DNA of 64,000 nucleotides from Bactrocera neohumeralis (GCF_024586455.1 NC_065922.1:29694089-29758088), one strand, 5' to 3'; shown: positions 11,310-23,329, numbered from the stretch's first letter. Program-made: numbers and translations. The notes: generated by a model from the letters alone, not told the origin.

Positions 11310-12440
11310 ACGGGGTTTTCAATAGGGACGCCACAAAAGTAGACCGATAGGGACAGCAAACGAAGCTTTATTTTTTCCCGCGCTTTGGACATTTCTATTC
11401 AGCAAGGTTTGTTATTTCATCAAGGAAAGATATACAATCCAACAATGGGTCAAAATTATTAAAATTTACTACCGAGATTCGGAGTCAGTGGCCTCAACTT
11501 TAAGAGCGCTACTTGCAATTTATGATCGTCATAATCGACCTGTCAGATCAACAATTGGGCGTCTAGTGAAAAAATTTGAATCGCCAGGCACAGTACAAAA
11601 TGTTCCCATGCCAGTGATATAAAGAATTATCCGTAGCGTCGAGAATATTGCGCTTCAATTGAGAAAGACCCAAATCAGTCCCTTAAACGTCGTTCTCAAG
11701 CGTTGCGCATCTATGTGACGTCGTTGTGGTGGTGTTGCTAAAATATCTTACATTCTTCCAAGATCAAATTGACGCAAGACGCTTGACTACCAGAATCGTT
11801 ATATATTCGAGAATTGGGCTGAGCAACAACTTGAAAATGATACGGATTTTCATCAAGAAAACATCTTCATCGACGAGACTCATTACTGGCTCAATGGCTT
11901 CGTCAATAAGCAAAATATGCATTATTGGTCAGGCAGCAATCCACGCGTACTTCATGAGTCACCATTGCATCACGAAAAAGATACGGTTTGGTGCAGTTTA
12001 TGAGCCGGCGGCGCCATTGGGCCGTCCTTCTCCCGTGATGATGAAGACCGGCACGTTACTGTGAATGGGAATCGTTACCGCTTATTGATAACTGAATGTT
12101 TTTGGCCCGAATTGGATGACATGGACTTGGACAACATCTGGTTCCAACAGGACGCCGCCACAAGCCACACAACGAATGTCAAAATCGATTTATTGAACGT
12201 GTTATCTCCCGAAATGGTCCAGTCAATTGGCCGCCTCGGTCGTGCGATTTCACTAAACTATTGCCTATGGGCCTACGTCAAGTCAATGGTCTTGGCCAAT
12301 AAGCCAGCGGTGATTGATGAACTTCGTACGAATATCGAACGTGAAAATGCAGCAGTATGAGCCGATTTATGATTGAAAACCGTCGAAAATTATATGAAGG
12401 CATTTGCCCGATTTTGCACAGTGTAAGTTTCGAGAGAATA
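11310..12440 (+). mobile_element. Tc1/mariner-type DDE transposon, nearly full-length but broken (copy T3)
   Basis: The most complete member of this family here. Ordered blocks: QQWVKIIKIYYRDSESVAST and RSTIGRLVKKFESPGTVQN (DNA-binding helix-turn-helix), RYIFENWAEQQLENDTDFHQ, FIDETHYWLNGFVNKQN with the first catalytic Asp at 11872-11874, HYWSGSNPRVLHESPLHHEK, HVTVNGNRYRLL, DLDNIWFQQDAATSHTT with the second Asp at 12151-12153, then WPPRSCDF and YCLWAYVKS. At least an early in-frame stop after VPMPVI, a TGA after DTVWCSL and a frameshift within the WPPRSCDFT region destroy it. The 99-codon open stretch 12061-12360 is its catalytic core. Sequence from about 11310 is probably its leader. Confidence 0.85.
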
Positions 12441-13855
12441 ACATATTCGGTGGCACCCGAACTTAACCCTTCATTAGTGGATTTTCATTACTTTTTCATA
12501 GATAAATGTTCAAAGTTGTGAAGGTATGTGTGACTATACCCTCAGCCATATTTTGAGTCCATTTATTTTCTTTTTCCTGTCAAAAATGTTAAAAAATCGT
12601 TAATGGCGTCAACAAGTGCGCCATCATGGCAAAAAGAGCGGTCAAAAAACAATATTATGGGGATGAGAGACCAACAAAAACAAAAAAAAATTAAAAAAAA
12701 GTTACCCAGTTTATTTTTGGCACAGCATCACCTGTCGAAGCTGTTTTTCGTGGCTAGAAGAATATAAAATCCGAAACTTTGAGCGAAACTCAAATAAAAC
12801 AAGAAACAAAGTATTAAGACCAACAATAAACGCACCAACCGAAAGTGTGACGTAAACAATAAGTTATTGAAGAGTAAATTTTACACTCTATAATATCTGA
12901 GAGACCGCAAAAAATGCAATATATTTCAAGAATTCAACTTATAAATAAAACAAAGCAGCAATGAGGGGCTTAAAAGGCAATGAAAAAGTTGGACGACAGA
13001 CAAACTAAACTGAACCAAATAATAACATTTAAAAACAAACAATAACAAAAACAAACAACAAACTTCGGAAGTAGCTTGATGGCTTCAAATGTAATGTAAA
13101 ATTAAATTATTTTTTATATATTTTATCTAAAGTTTCTTGTGGCAGCCATAACGCCTATTTTAGCCGCCCTTCTACATAAGGATCATACTTCCATTTGCGC
13201 TTCGTTTTATCTTCCGTCTGAAAATTCGCGTCTTCACCGCTGTTTCTGTAACAAGCTACCTTTAAGCGTACGCTGTTCCACCATTTACTGGAGTTCTTTT
13301 ATTATTAGCATTATCATAAATCAATTACTGTCGCTGCTGCCACTCAGCAATTCTCGAGCCCTTTGTCCACTTTCACCAACTTCTGCATTTTTTGTTTCAC
13401 TTTCAGTTAGCCGTGACTGGCAGCGCCCTTCAACTAACCACTTTTTGTATGAAAGCTTCCTACTCATACCATGCTCTTATTTGTGTTGGCATTCTCCGAC
13501 GTCAGTTAGGCGTTTCTTACACTACGCGTCCACACTTTGTTTGCTCTTCAGAAATTTATTTACACATCTGTAGCTCAAAGCTTTGAAAGGCTGATTTTGT
13601 GTAAGGCGAAACAATAATGAGACTTTTATGGTTTGAGCTGATAGCGAAAGTAAAGTGATGATTCCCATTTTTTCATGAAAATATTTTCGAAGTTTGAGTT
13701 TGTAATCGAAAAATATAATGTAGGTTATTAAAATTCCTTTGTGTGGAGAGCACGAATATGCATTTAAAATGTGCAAAAAATTGTCCAAATTTAATGTTTT
13801 AAGCACTTTCTTACGTGGTGCTCATGTAGGGGTTAGCAAAACAGAGTAAAACATA
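12441..13855. other. No gene recognised
   Basis: A-rich DNA at 12640-13080. A 144-codon open frame at 13139-13573 begins with a non-ATG codon, overlaps a second open frame and shows no domain; I do not believe it. Confidence 0.4.
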
Positions 13856-14570
13856 CGCTAAAAGGCAAGATCTGTGACTCGGCTAAATGGAATTATGGTG
13901 CTTAGTGGATTCCACATGGTCTCGCACGAAGCGTGACTCCAGACACTTATCATGCCGCCGCACATAATGGCATTAGGACTCAGAAAAGTATACGAAAAAT
14001 CCAGAGGCTTTAGAAAACGTCTTACAGCAGTAGAGCAAAACGAAGAAAGACAGAAAAGCATATCTGACAGGCAGAGGTGCTGAGGCATGGCTGAAAAGGA
14101 AGCTGGACGTACAAACTAATCAAAAATATACAAGCCTGGATGGAGAGAAAATACGGCGAGACTGATTACTAATTGATGCAATTCCTGACCAGACACGGAT
14201 TCTTCCGAGAATATCTTTTAAATATGGTCACGACGACAGAACAGAATGTTCATTCTGCGGTAATGACAATGAAAGCGCGCAACACATTTTCTTTTCCTGT
14301 CCGAAATACGAGGTAGAGAGAACAAACATACGCACTATACAAGAACGGGTGACCCCAGAAAATATCGTAAACTCGTGTGGGATAAAGTGTAAATATGGTC
14401 AGCAATTGCTCTCCAGGAATTGAAAAAAAGAAAGACAACGCAGTAGCGAAAACAGAAGAATTAGCGAAGAATAGACAAGAAAAGTTCACCTAAAAAGCCA
14501 ATCATGGCTGAACTTGGTTCTATGAAGAAATGACTAACGGCGGTCCCGTAGGACCTGTGAATTGCAGTCG
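13856..14570 (+). mobile_element. Non-LTR retrotransposon, 3' end with zinc-knuckle motif
   Basis: Frames switch but the order is clear: ALGLRKVYEKSRGFRKRL, LMQFLTRHGFFREYLLNM, then RTECSFCGNDNESAQHIFFS followed by CPKYEVERTN. The CxxC ... H ... C motif at about 14242-14310 and the preceding LTxHGxFxxYL block are typical of the C-terminus of R1-clade ORF2 proteins. Neither the reverse transcriptase catalytic motif nor the endonuclease is present, as expected for a 5'-truncated copy. Confidence 0.7.
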
Positions 14571-14589
14571 GAGTTAAGGGTTTAGTACG

Positions 14590-15165
14590 TAGGTGTACTG
14601 TTACGAAAATCCAACATAATATGATAGTCCTTGCCGGGCTCCCCTTGCGAGTAGGGGGACCCCTCTGGGTTCGAGGGGAAACCGAATATACCCGTGGTAA
14701 GGCATGCCTGTCGTAAGAGGCGACTAATATCCTGGCTATCAGTTCAGTGGTCTGACCAGAGACTTAATTCTGGTACCACGGGGAGCAGTAGCCCTTGGAG
14801 GTAACTCCAATCTGCTCATTGGGCTTGGCCCTTTGTGGAGATTCGTGGTGGTTGTGGTTAAAACCCAAATGCGGGAAGAACTGACCTTGTCAGTTGAATG
14901 TGGAGTTGCATTGCAACCGGGTGCCGGACCCAAAGTACGGCAGAGGTTTTAGATGGGCATCGAACCCAAACAAGGTGGTTAAAGTGTCCATGACACACTG
15001 CCAATTTGTACTGAAAATGCTTAGCATACTCAGGACGCTGATCAACGCATTGTTTTGATCCGTTGTGCTTTATAGCGCCGTGGAGTAAGGCACACCCACG
15101 TAAAACACACCGGATGTTGTTCTTGCCGGGCGTGCTCTCTTTCCCGGGTAAATGATATTTCAAAC
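14590..15165 (+). mobile_element. Leader-like segment of an insect non-LTR element
   Basis: GC-richer than its surroundings, with the stretch GGCATGCCTGTCGTAAGAGG followed by CGACTAA, which I remember from 5' leaders of insect R1-like elements. No open frame. It follows the 3' end of a non-LTR element on the same strand, so the order is 3' end then 5' leader. Assignment rests on memory of the motif and is uncertain. Confidence 0.45.
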
Positions 15166-15940
15166 AAAATGTATTTTGCTAAGTTGGTAGTACTGTCTTT
15201 AATTACTATGCTAAATATGACCCCGATCTGTCAACCAGTTTGTTTACAACACCTGCTTAAGTCGGTACACCTTAGTGGTGCGTTGCGGTTTTTACAATGG
15301 GTAAAAATATCGAACAAAGAATTTGTCTCAAATTTTGTATTTCGAATCAAATTTAGTGTGCAGAATCGTTTCGAATGTTGAAAAGGCTTCTTTAAAAAAA
15401 AAAAACAAAACAAGCCTACGAGTGGTATAAAGCCTTCAAAGACGGTCTAGAGATCGTTGAAGACAAGCCTTGAAGGCGTTTGACCTCTTTAACTGATGAT
15501 AATATTCAAAAAGTGAAGGATATAGTGCTTGAAAATCGTGAGGCAAGTGTTAGAGAGACATCTGTCTTGAGTCCATTTGAATGATTTTGGTGGATGTTTA
15601 AGGTATGAAACACGTTTTTGCTCGATAAAGCTGAATTTTTTCAAAATGAGTACCGTAATCAGGACATGCGTTGTCATGCGAATTCAGATCCCACATTCAT
15701 GAAGAGCATTATAACTGCCGATAAGACGTGAATTTATGAGTCTGATATGCAAACGAATCAACAATCATCGGAATGGAGGAAAAAACGAGCCGAAACCAAA
15801 AAAACCACGCCAAAGCCGCTCAAAAATCAAGGTGATGCTCATTGTTTTTTGCGATATTCGTGGTTTGGTGCTTCATAAATTTGTTCCGGAGGGATAAACG
15901 GTCACTAAGGAGATCTATTTCCGGGTATAATGTATATTGC
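15166..15940 (+). mobile_element. Mariner, 5' half (copy M4)
   Basis: An ATG at 15297 begins GKNIEQRICLKFCISNQI. Then come a helix-turn-helix part with stops and frameshifts (AYEWYKAFKDGLEIVED spread over frames, VKDIVLENREASVRET), SRANSDPTFMKSIITADKT-like sequence around 15680-15730, and MQTNQQSSEWRKK, EPKKPRQSRSKIKVMLIVF and LVLHKFVPEG. The element stops near 15937 just after the block before the second catalytic aspartate, so the second half of the catalytic core is missing. It has lost the GDE form of the first catalytic site (the GATAAGACG codons read DKT). An inactive truncated copy. Confidence 0.75.
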
Positions 15941-16063
15941 CCCAAAGCAAAGTCAATTGAAAGTTAAGTAAAAACGGCAACACCTAAAGACAAATTTGGA
16001 AATTTTTTTTGCAGATTTCAATGGTTTATCCCTTTTGTTTATGCGACATCCGATCGTGCGATA

Positions 16064-16165
16064 TTTCATCCTCGCAACACTCATCCCACAACGCAACTTT
16101 CATCCTCGCAACACTCATCCCACAACGCAACATTCATCCCGCAACACGACATTCATCATACACAA
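16064..16165. repeat. 34-bp minisatellite, about three units
   Basis: Unit begins TTTCATCCTCGCAACACTCA. Two identical 34-base units lie at 16064-16097 and 16098-16131, and a diverged partial third follows. CA-rich degenerate repeats continue to about 16240. No spacer/repeat alternation, so not CRISPR. Confidence 0.85.
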
Positions 16166-17298
16166 CATACAGCATCACACCACGCAACCCCACGCACCGA
16201 ACACCACCATACCACAACATACATCGTTCTCACAACCCAACTGAGTAAAAAAGGATTGGCCAGATCGGGGCGGCACCCAGTCGATTTTTACGCCCGAAGA
16301 CTTAGCACGCGTCTCTCCAGCTCTTGTTTCCAAAGTGCCCAAACTCTGAAGAAATTCAGTTCGGTCGTGTGTGGTTGTGCACTGGCAGCAATAGCAGTGA
16401 AGAATAAATAATACAAATAAAACATATATCTATTGTTGAAGTTACCTGAAAATTACAATAAAACCTATGCATATATTGACAAATTAAAACATTGGAAAAG
16501 TGTCTTTTTTATACGCAATTGTTACATTTTTATCTGGTTTAAATTTTTGCAATCAAGCGCAAACAAAAGGGGATCTATAATCCAAGGCACACGTAAGTAT
16601 ACCCTGTACAACTAAGTGCAGAGAACACCTTTAAAACACCATACCAAAATTTAAATCGTTACTTGCATTTCCAATATTGTTTTAGTTACACTTCGCTCAA
16701 TTCAATGAACTCTATCAGTTTATCTTCAAAAGCGTTTTTCTCAAAACTATATTCAAGCCAACGATTTGAACATGGGTCGTTGTATACAATTCTGGTTTGA
16801 AAGGAACGTTTATTTTCATCCACGGAGAAGGCCAAAAGAATCTTTCCTCAGCGCCGTCCAAGATTTCAATTTTTTCCTAAATTTTATTATATATTTTTAA
16901 AAAATATATATAAAGGTATACTTAAATATTTTAAACAATTTATGCAGTATTTTTTTTTAATTCCCAAAAATAGCCACTTTAGGCCATCACACTAGTTGAG
17001 TCTCTAGAAAATTTTATTTTTCAATGGTGATCATTTAAAATACGTGCTTGTCCAATTATTTATCAGAAATAATTCATTAATTCTAAAAATATATACTTTA
17101 CATTTAAAATTAATTAGAGACAGCAGTTATATTATTTTATCCCTGCATTAAATCGGAAATTCATAACTTATAACTCATTTTCTTTTGATTTATTCTTTCC
17201 CATACTTTTTGGGTGAAAAGAATTTACACATATCTTATCAATTTAAGTCCAACAACATTTAACCCTTTTTTATTTTAAACAAAAATAATATGATCTAC
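16166..17298. other. No gene recognised; possible weak promoter-like patch
   Basis: At about 16340-16400 a less AT-rich patch has an initiator-like TTCAGTTCGG followed by AATAAATAA, which could be a solo-LTR end or chance. The rest is AT-rich, ending at the first module of the 17-36 kb array. Confidence 0.3.
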
Positions 17299-17370
17299 TG
17301 AATCACCCTGTCAACACAAAATAAACAATTATAAAATACATACACTCACCTTCTCTAATACCCAAAACAC

Positions 17371-17481
17371 TCAAGTTGGCACAACGATGCGCGAAAGAGA
17401 GCGCAGCTCGCTACTTTTTGCTGAGCATTTATTTTCGTATTTCCACATGCGTCTTGCACTTTCGTAACGATGCGCGGCCAT
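17371..17481 (-). other. Short minus-strand ORF in module 1 (MAAHRYES)
   Basis: 36 codons beginning MAAHRYESARRMWKYENKC. The homologous place in module 3 (ATG at 25398, minus) opens MAAHQYENAQ. Modules 2 and 5 keep AAQQYES without a start codon. The repetition may reflect only DNA similarity between modules. Coding is not supported beyond that. Confidence 0.2.
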
Positions 17482-17904
17482 CTTGTCTGTGCAGCAAATA
17501 CTGCAGCATGATGCGCTGATCTAAAAAGATTTAAGCATAAATTAAACAGATTACAAAATTGATGAATTGTACTCCTCACTTCAATTAGCACTTATGTGTA
17601 TATTTAACTAGAAATATATATATTATATATACAGCTATTAACATATATACAATTAAATCGTCAAAACTATTAACACCGCACAAACACAGCTGATCCAAAC
17701 AACTGCAAAATGAAACTGCGAAAAGAGTAGATTTTTTATATAAAAGGTGTAAGGAAATTCCTGTTACAATTTGGAAGTTTCCCGTTAGTTTTGGATGACT
17801 TTATTTTCCAACCGCAGCACCAAAAAGTATGCAACATAAATAATGTGGACTTTATAGTAGCAATTGTGGAATACATATTTTGGCTTATATCAGAGACCGT
17901 ATAT

Positions 17905-18035
17905 ACATAGCAGAGAACGTTTATGATAGAGAGAGAACGTAGAGAGCACGTAGAGAACGTTTATGGCAGATCAGACAGAGAACGTATATCCAGCGAACGT
18001 ACGTGATATATACGTTCTAAGATATTTACGTTCCA
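17905..18035 (+). repeat. Cluster of AGAACGT-like motifs
   Basis: About five AGAACGT or GCGAACGT words on the plus strand and two inverted forms (ACGTTC) occur within 130 bases, mixed with GAGAGAG. Module 4 keeps only a reduced version near 27105-27145. It looks like either a decayed microsatellite or a cluster of protein-binding sites. Confidence 0.6.
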
Positions 18036-20110
18036 AGAGATATTTATTAATCACTGTAGCATACTTTTAAGCTGATCTTATACTTCCGGGAAGTTTTATT
18101 CCAATATTTCCAAGCTGCAGGTGAACGTTTATCTTTATATCCGTGAACGGTCATCCAATTTCCTTATTACGCCGTGAGTGGTCGACCGGTTAAGTTGTCT
18201 TTGCGCTGATTCAAGTTTTGGTTTCGTTCATTATTAGTCCACTTAAAACAAGTGCAACTCATAAAAGTTAAAAGTTTTTAGAATAAAAGTGTTGATCTTG
18301 TGCTCATTAGTAAAAATTTTATTCTCACAAAAATTTGGAGTGCGTAAGATTTTTATATTTCCATAAATTCTTTGTTTGCATATGCAAAGCTAAATATTTC
18401 AATACAAAATGGCTGCCTTTCGGTGTTTTAATAGTGCATTATACGGCCATAATTGTGATAATTTTTGCTAGCGCTAAAGCAACGAGTGCGACGTTCGCTG
18501 CTCCATGTCTAGCTGCCATTTGAAGAGAGTAAGCGATTGAGAGGCAGCATGGGCAAGTTTGTGAGATTAACAGGCAAATTATTATGAGAAGCAAGGTGAG
18601 TCAACTAAAAAATTTAATATTAAATTTTAACCAATTTTTTGTTTTTATTTTTGCAAGGGTTGTAAGAGTGTAGATACGCACAAACACATATGTAAAAACT
18701 TGTACTTGTGAAAACATACATTTACATATAATGATTTGCATTCATATGGGCGCATTTATGTTTCATAAAATAAATAAGGATAATTCTGATATGTAGGCCA
18801 TGCATTAAGCGGGATTTAGGGTAATTATTAAAAATTACTAATTAATTTTGCTTTCTACATAAATACATATGTACATGTAGAGAAAAAGTACATACATTTG
18901 AGAGTTCTCTCAGAAAATCCCGAAAATAATTTGTGTGATACGGACGTATTTGTACGAATTATTCATCTGAAAGAATTTGGGTTTCAAACCTTTAAACGCG
19001 TTCTTCTCCAAACGTTGTTTTAAGAGTTGGTGAAAAAAATTTCGATTTTTTAGCCAATCTGAAGTGTAAATATGGCGCAAAAACTACTTTTTGTTTTGCA
19101 AAGCCGCCATTTCGTCAAAAAACGAACTTTTGACTAGTTCGATCTCTACCTGTATTCATCTATTATGATTTGAGATACATAATTTTTGGTGATATTTTGT
19201 TTGCCAAATAAATAAAAATATCTAAATTTATGGAAATTATTGTACTTTTATAATTTTCTATTGATTTTAAAGAATTTTGAGCTCTCCTGATCCCTTAGTC
19301 GATCTCTAGGATGAGTGCGCCTTTTTGCGGAGTTCTCCTTGAGACCAACTTCAATTAAAATAAAATTTAAGAAACGAAGTTGAAAGAATTTTCAACAAAG
19401 ATGTCAAATAATATTCAAATATATTAATATTATATTTTACTATATATGTATATTAAATATATTACAAATAATATTAGCAGGTCTTACCTCCTACCTTAAT
19501 ATAATAAAAATATCAATATATTAGTCTATATTGGTATTACAGTTGGAGAGCCAATAAAATAAATTACAAAACTAGAACTTTTGGACTTGTCAAAAGCTTT
19601 TCGGCTTGAAATGCATTTATATGTTGAAAGAATTTGAGCTCGATTGACTTGTATGCTTTTCAAAGGTTCGGTCTATGTACGAAGTAATCGATTGTTGGGT
19701 AACTAATAATATCTTGCTCTTCATGGGGAGAATTCTGATTTTGCCAAAGGTATCCTTGTAATATAAAAAATATGGAATTTATTACAATTTTTTAATGATT
19801 TTAGAATAAATCATCAACTTTTTTGGATTTTAGACGACTTTCATCCCATGAATTGAGTGCTCAATTACCATGAGGTATGTAATAATTTAAGAAAAAGTAG
19901 CTAACAACACAGAGAAAGTTTAAATATAGATGTACTTAAGATTTAATGGTATAAGTGATAGCAACTTCGCTGGTCCATTTTTTCTTTAATCAAGCATATG
20001 TGTGTACATTTAGATATCTCAAAAATCAGGTGCATGATTTATTGTTTAATGAAAATTATAAAATTTCCTTTCATTGCAACATTAATTAAAATTTTACATT
20101 TTAAACTCTA
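17990..20110 (+). repeat. Segmental duplication, copy A (pairs with 27125-29100)
   Basis: Long collinear similarity with 27125-29100. Shared landmarks run from ACGTTCCAAGAGATATTTAT through GTGAACGGTCATCCAATTTC, the module end and the ATATTAATATTATATTATA region, to AAGTAGCTAACAACAcAGAG near 19890. The match covers the right part of modules 1 and 4 and about 1.5 kb beyond, so modules 1 and 4 were copied within a larger segment. Copy A has extra sequence around 18940-19160. Confidence 0.85.
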
Positions 20111-20505
20111 ATGAATTTTATGATCACGCGCTAATTTTCTCCGAATATTTGGCATTTTTTGCATAACTTTTTAAATACGCAACCAAAACCCGACTATAAC
20201 TTAGGACTGCTCAACCCAATTTCATAAAAAATAATTAATTTTGCAGTACCTCCTAGACCTAGTAGAAATTTTTTTGAATTTAACATTATATATTTTAAAT
20301 CTTACCACAGAAAATTAAAAATCAGTTATTAGAGTCGTTATGGACGAAACTGTTTTACAGAAATGTTTTTTAATTGCATACATTTCGGTCATGTAGATAT
20401 ACACACATATGTATATTGAACATACTATATACATATGTATGTACTTAAGAACTGGAATTAAAAAAATCCTGCTTTGCTTTTGATACGAATAAACCAGAAA
20501 CACTC

Positions 20506-20860
20506 AACTCACCTGCTCATACATTCGTACACATAACGCAAAAGCAGCAACGACAAACCAAGAGAGAGAGCCGCTCATTGCTCTTTGATTATAATTTGTT
20601 TTTCCAACTGCGTCGTAAACTTTAGCACCGATGCGCGAACATATTAAAATAATTAATTATTTAGCATATACGATACAAATAGCAAGACACGAATTATGTT
20701 AAAAGAAATATGCAGCAAGCTTCACTTCACTTCAAAATTAAATACTATATAAACATTTATTGACACTGATTATAACTCGGATTGGCACGACACGACTTAC
20801 ACGGACGATTGCTAAAATGACACTGCAAAAACGAATGAATCAATACATGCGTCGATGACT
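20506..20860 (+). promoter_or_regulatory. Partial, decayed module (6th copy)
   Basis: Begins CAACTCACCTGCTCAT, like the left boundary of the other modules, then carries a GAGAGAGAG tract and GATGCGCGAAC as in module 1 (17388). The right boundary with GTGAGTCA is not found. Similarity is patchy and the call is tentative. Confidence 0.35.
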
Positions 20861-22464
20861 GGAATAAGTAAGAAAGAGCGAAATTCGGTTGCAGCGGAAT
20901 TTATTTGTATTTACATGTGAATGTATTGACCGATTAGAATAAATGAGAGGGACGACGATCAGTATATTTAGGATAGGTAACTAAGGATTTTGACCGGTTT
21001 CATTTTACAAGTGAAACATGAAAAACGTTAATATCGGTTGTACTGAAGCTGGAATATCCTCCACAAATAAAACAAGAAAGAACAAGAACTAGACGAACTT
21101 GATTCTGATCGATCAATTTTTATGGCAGCTATGTGCTATGTGCTGCAGTTTCCCGATCTGAAAATTGTTTGGAGGATTGTAGCATCATATAGGATAAATA
21201 AAATGATCTACCAGTTTCTATGGTTCAGTTCAAAATTGGAGGTCCAACAAATGAGCAGCTTACAGGTAGAGAAGCATGTGAGAAAAGTTTCAGAGGGGGA
21301 AAAAATGCCAACAATAGAATTTTTAACTAATGTTAATATAAAATTTCAATTATTAACCGTTATATTCGGTAGACCGTGAGAGTAATCATTATATTAGACC
21401 TGGAATTATTTGATTCATATGTGTATAAATCAAGAAAACATGCTCATTTCTTTCAATTAAAATATCATTCTTAATGAGCGATATATCGATATTAATTCGT
21501 CAGAAATATGGAAAATCTCTAAAAGAGATGTATTGATGCAAAGTTTGGACTTAATTTAATTTACTTTTTGTTTTAACTCACACTTCAATATCGCTGATTC
21601 TACTCACTTTTGCACTAAATTCCACTCCACTATTTCCAAGAAAAAACTCGTACTAAATTTTGTTAAAAAAATTGAAAACGGACCGATATATAGCATAAAG
21701 TTAACCGGAATAGCAAAAATCATTAAATTAGGCGTATAAAGATCCATTTTCAATACGACGCCCACATATTCTCATTGAGATATATTATAAGCCATACCTT
21801 TGGTATGAAGTCAGCCGTATTTACTGAGATCCTTTATTCGATATATGAACCATTGATATGGTTTTGTCAGATTCGATAATTTTTAAGGGATAGTCGTCAC
21901 GGATTAGTGACACTATTTGTGCTCCGATATCTTCTTTGAAGCGAAATTATTCTATATAAACAGTAAGCGATCTGTTAAAGTTTGAAAAGTTGTCATAAGT
22001 GAAGTAACCATAATTGTAGCATTTTTCCACCATGTTCGATAAGGATGTCGAATGAAAATGACACGCCTCCATGAGGTGTACTGCCAATTTTTCTGGAGTT
22101 AATTTGTTTCTTCTCTGTGTTTCTATTAATATTTCCAATTATTTGTAAGAGGTACAAAGAAATTCAAATTTGTGTGAAGTCCTTTGGACTTATATGAGTG
22201 GTTTTACTCGACTTTGGTATATACGTACATATATTACTTTGACTTTCCTCCATAACGAGAACTCATATAAGAGTGGTTACTAACCAGATTTTTATGTACC
22301 TCTGAGACCGCTGAAATTAAGCCGGAAATAAATCGTCAGATCCCAGCGATTTTAATTTTTATGGAAGTGGATTTATTTTCACACTATCAAAGTTAACCGA
22401 GAAGATTATCCTGAACAAGTTTGGTTCATGTTGCCTAATTATTTTATGAGCTACATACATATGT
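20861..22464. other. AT-rich DNA with one hairpin-repeat fragment at 21020-21175
   Basis: Near 21020-21175 the words GTACTGAAGCTGGAATA and TTTTTATGGCAGCTATG, then CCGATCTG, mark a piece of the H1-type repeat (plus orientation). An 85-codon open frame at 21122-21379 overlaps it and is not credible as a gene. Nothing else recognised. Confidence 0.45.
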
Positions 22465-23010
22465 TTATGAAACTGATAAAGGTAGTGGGTTACTGCCCTT
22501 TTCAAAAGGAGTGACCAATTTCAACCAAATTTGGCACGTGACATTTTTGTCACGTTCCTCTATCACAATGAACGAAATCGGAAAACAACCACGTCTACTT
22601 TCCATATACCAAAATTTTAAAATCCATTTAATTCTTTCTCTTTCCAATACACAAATCAAGAAGCAAATAATATAACGGTATAAAACTTTGCATAAAAAGT
22701 GCTTTATGACCAAAAATTGTCCAAAATCAAACCGAAGCTTTTCAAACCCTTTGGTGCTGAATATGTGGATCCCAGTACCTATAGTTGACTTTTTAACGAA
22801 AATCTTGATGAATGCATAACTTACTTTACTGAAAATTACAGACAGGGTTTTACTCATAACAGTGTATCCCTAAAAATTCATAAAATCGGACGAAAACTTG
22901 ACCCAGCCCCATAACTAACATCAGGATTTTCGAACATCCGGCTGTCCTTACTCCATATGTTTGGTGATTGTATGTGAGGTACCTTAATGAAACCCAGGGA
23001 ACTTTTTACT
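22465..23010. repeat. Dispersed repeat, related to 10856-11150
   Basis: Carries the blocks GACCAATTTCAACCAAATTT, ACCACGTCTACTTTCCATAT, CATTTAATTCTTTCTCTTTC and CCCAGCCCCATAACTAAC in the same order as the copy at 10856. A 130-codon open frame on the minus strand (22465-22857) coincides with it and has no recognised domain; it is likely an accident of the repeat. Confidence 0.6.
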
Positions 23011-23329
23011 AGTATGAGCCATGTTAATAGTACATATGTAGTATTGGCAAAAATAAATAAAATCGGGTCGATGCTACTCCAACTCCCCTATATTACATGT
23101 AATGACCTTGTGTGTAAGTCAGTGTATGAGTGATATATAGTATATGTATGTATAAAATATTTGTAAAAAGACAATGATCAATTCACGCTAACAAAATGGC
23201 GATCTACTTTTAAAAAAATGGAGCAGCATAACGTTTGCAGTGATAGAGAGTAGAGAGAAAATGACTTAGTTTGAGAAACTATTTGCTAAACTATTGTGAG
23301 CAACCGAGTGAATCATGATACTATTTTAT

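Larger units (their letters stand above)
17299..18603 (+). promoter_or_regulatory. Promoter/first-exon-like module 1
   Basis: Bounded by TGAATCACCCTGTCA at 17299-17313 and AGCAAGGTGAGTCA ending at 18603, which are imperfect inverted copies of each other. Contents in order: GCGCGGCCATCTTGTCTG (17472-17489), an AGAACGT cluster (17905-18030), a promoter-like block with GTCGACCGGTTAAGTTG at about 18180-18200, a block around AAATGGCTGCC (18407), and a splice-donor-like AAG|GTGAGT with the junction after 18595. Copies of this layout recur at 23849, 25201, 26865 and 35109. Being an alternative first exon is an inference from the conserved donor; no downstream exon is visible. It could instead be a short non-autonomous element. 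Confidence 0.5.

Noticed and set aside
13139..13573. 144-codon open frame on the plus strand
   Set aside because: Starts with a non-ATG codon, has no recognisable domain or signal, and overlaps a second open frame of similar composition. Read as chance.
14660..14700. tRNA-like arm with GGGTTCGAGGGG
   Set aside because: A T-arm-like stem alone; no acceptor stem, anticodon arm or B-box/A-box spacing around it.
16064..16240. CRISPR-like periodic repeat
   Set aside because: Units are directly adjacent with no unique spacers, and the genome is eukaryotic.
16330..16420. Solo LTR end of a gypsy-like element
   Set aside because: Only a promoter-like word and AATAAATAA; no TG...CA ends, primer-binding site or second LTR.
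22465..22857. 130-codon minus-strand open frame
   Set aside because: Coincides with a dispersed repeat that also occurs at 10856-11150, where the frame is not kept.
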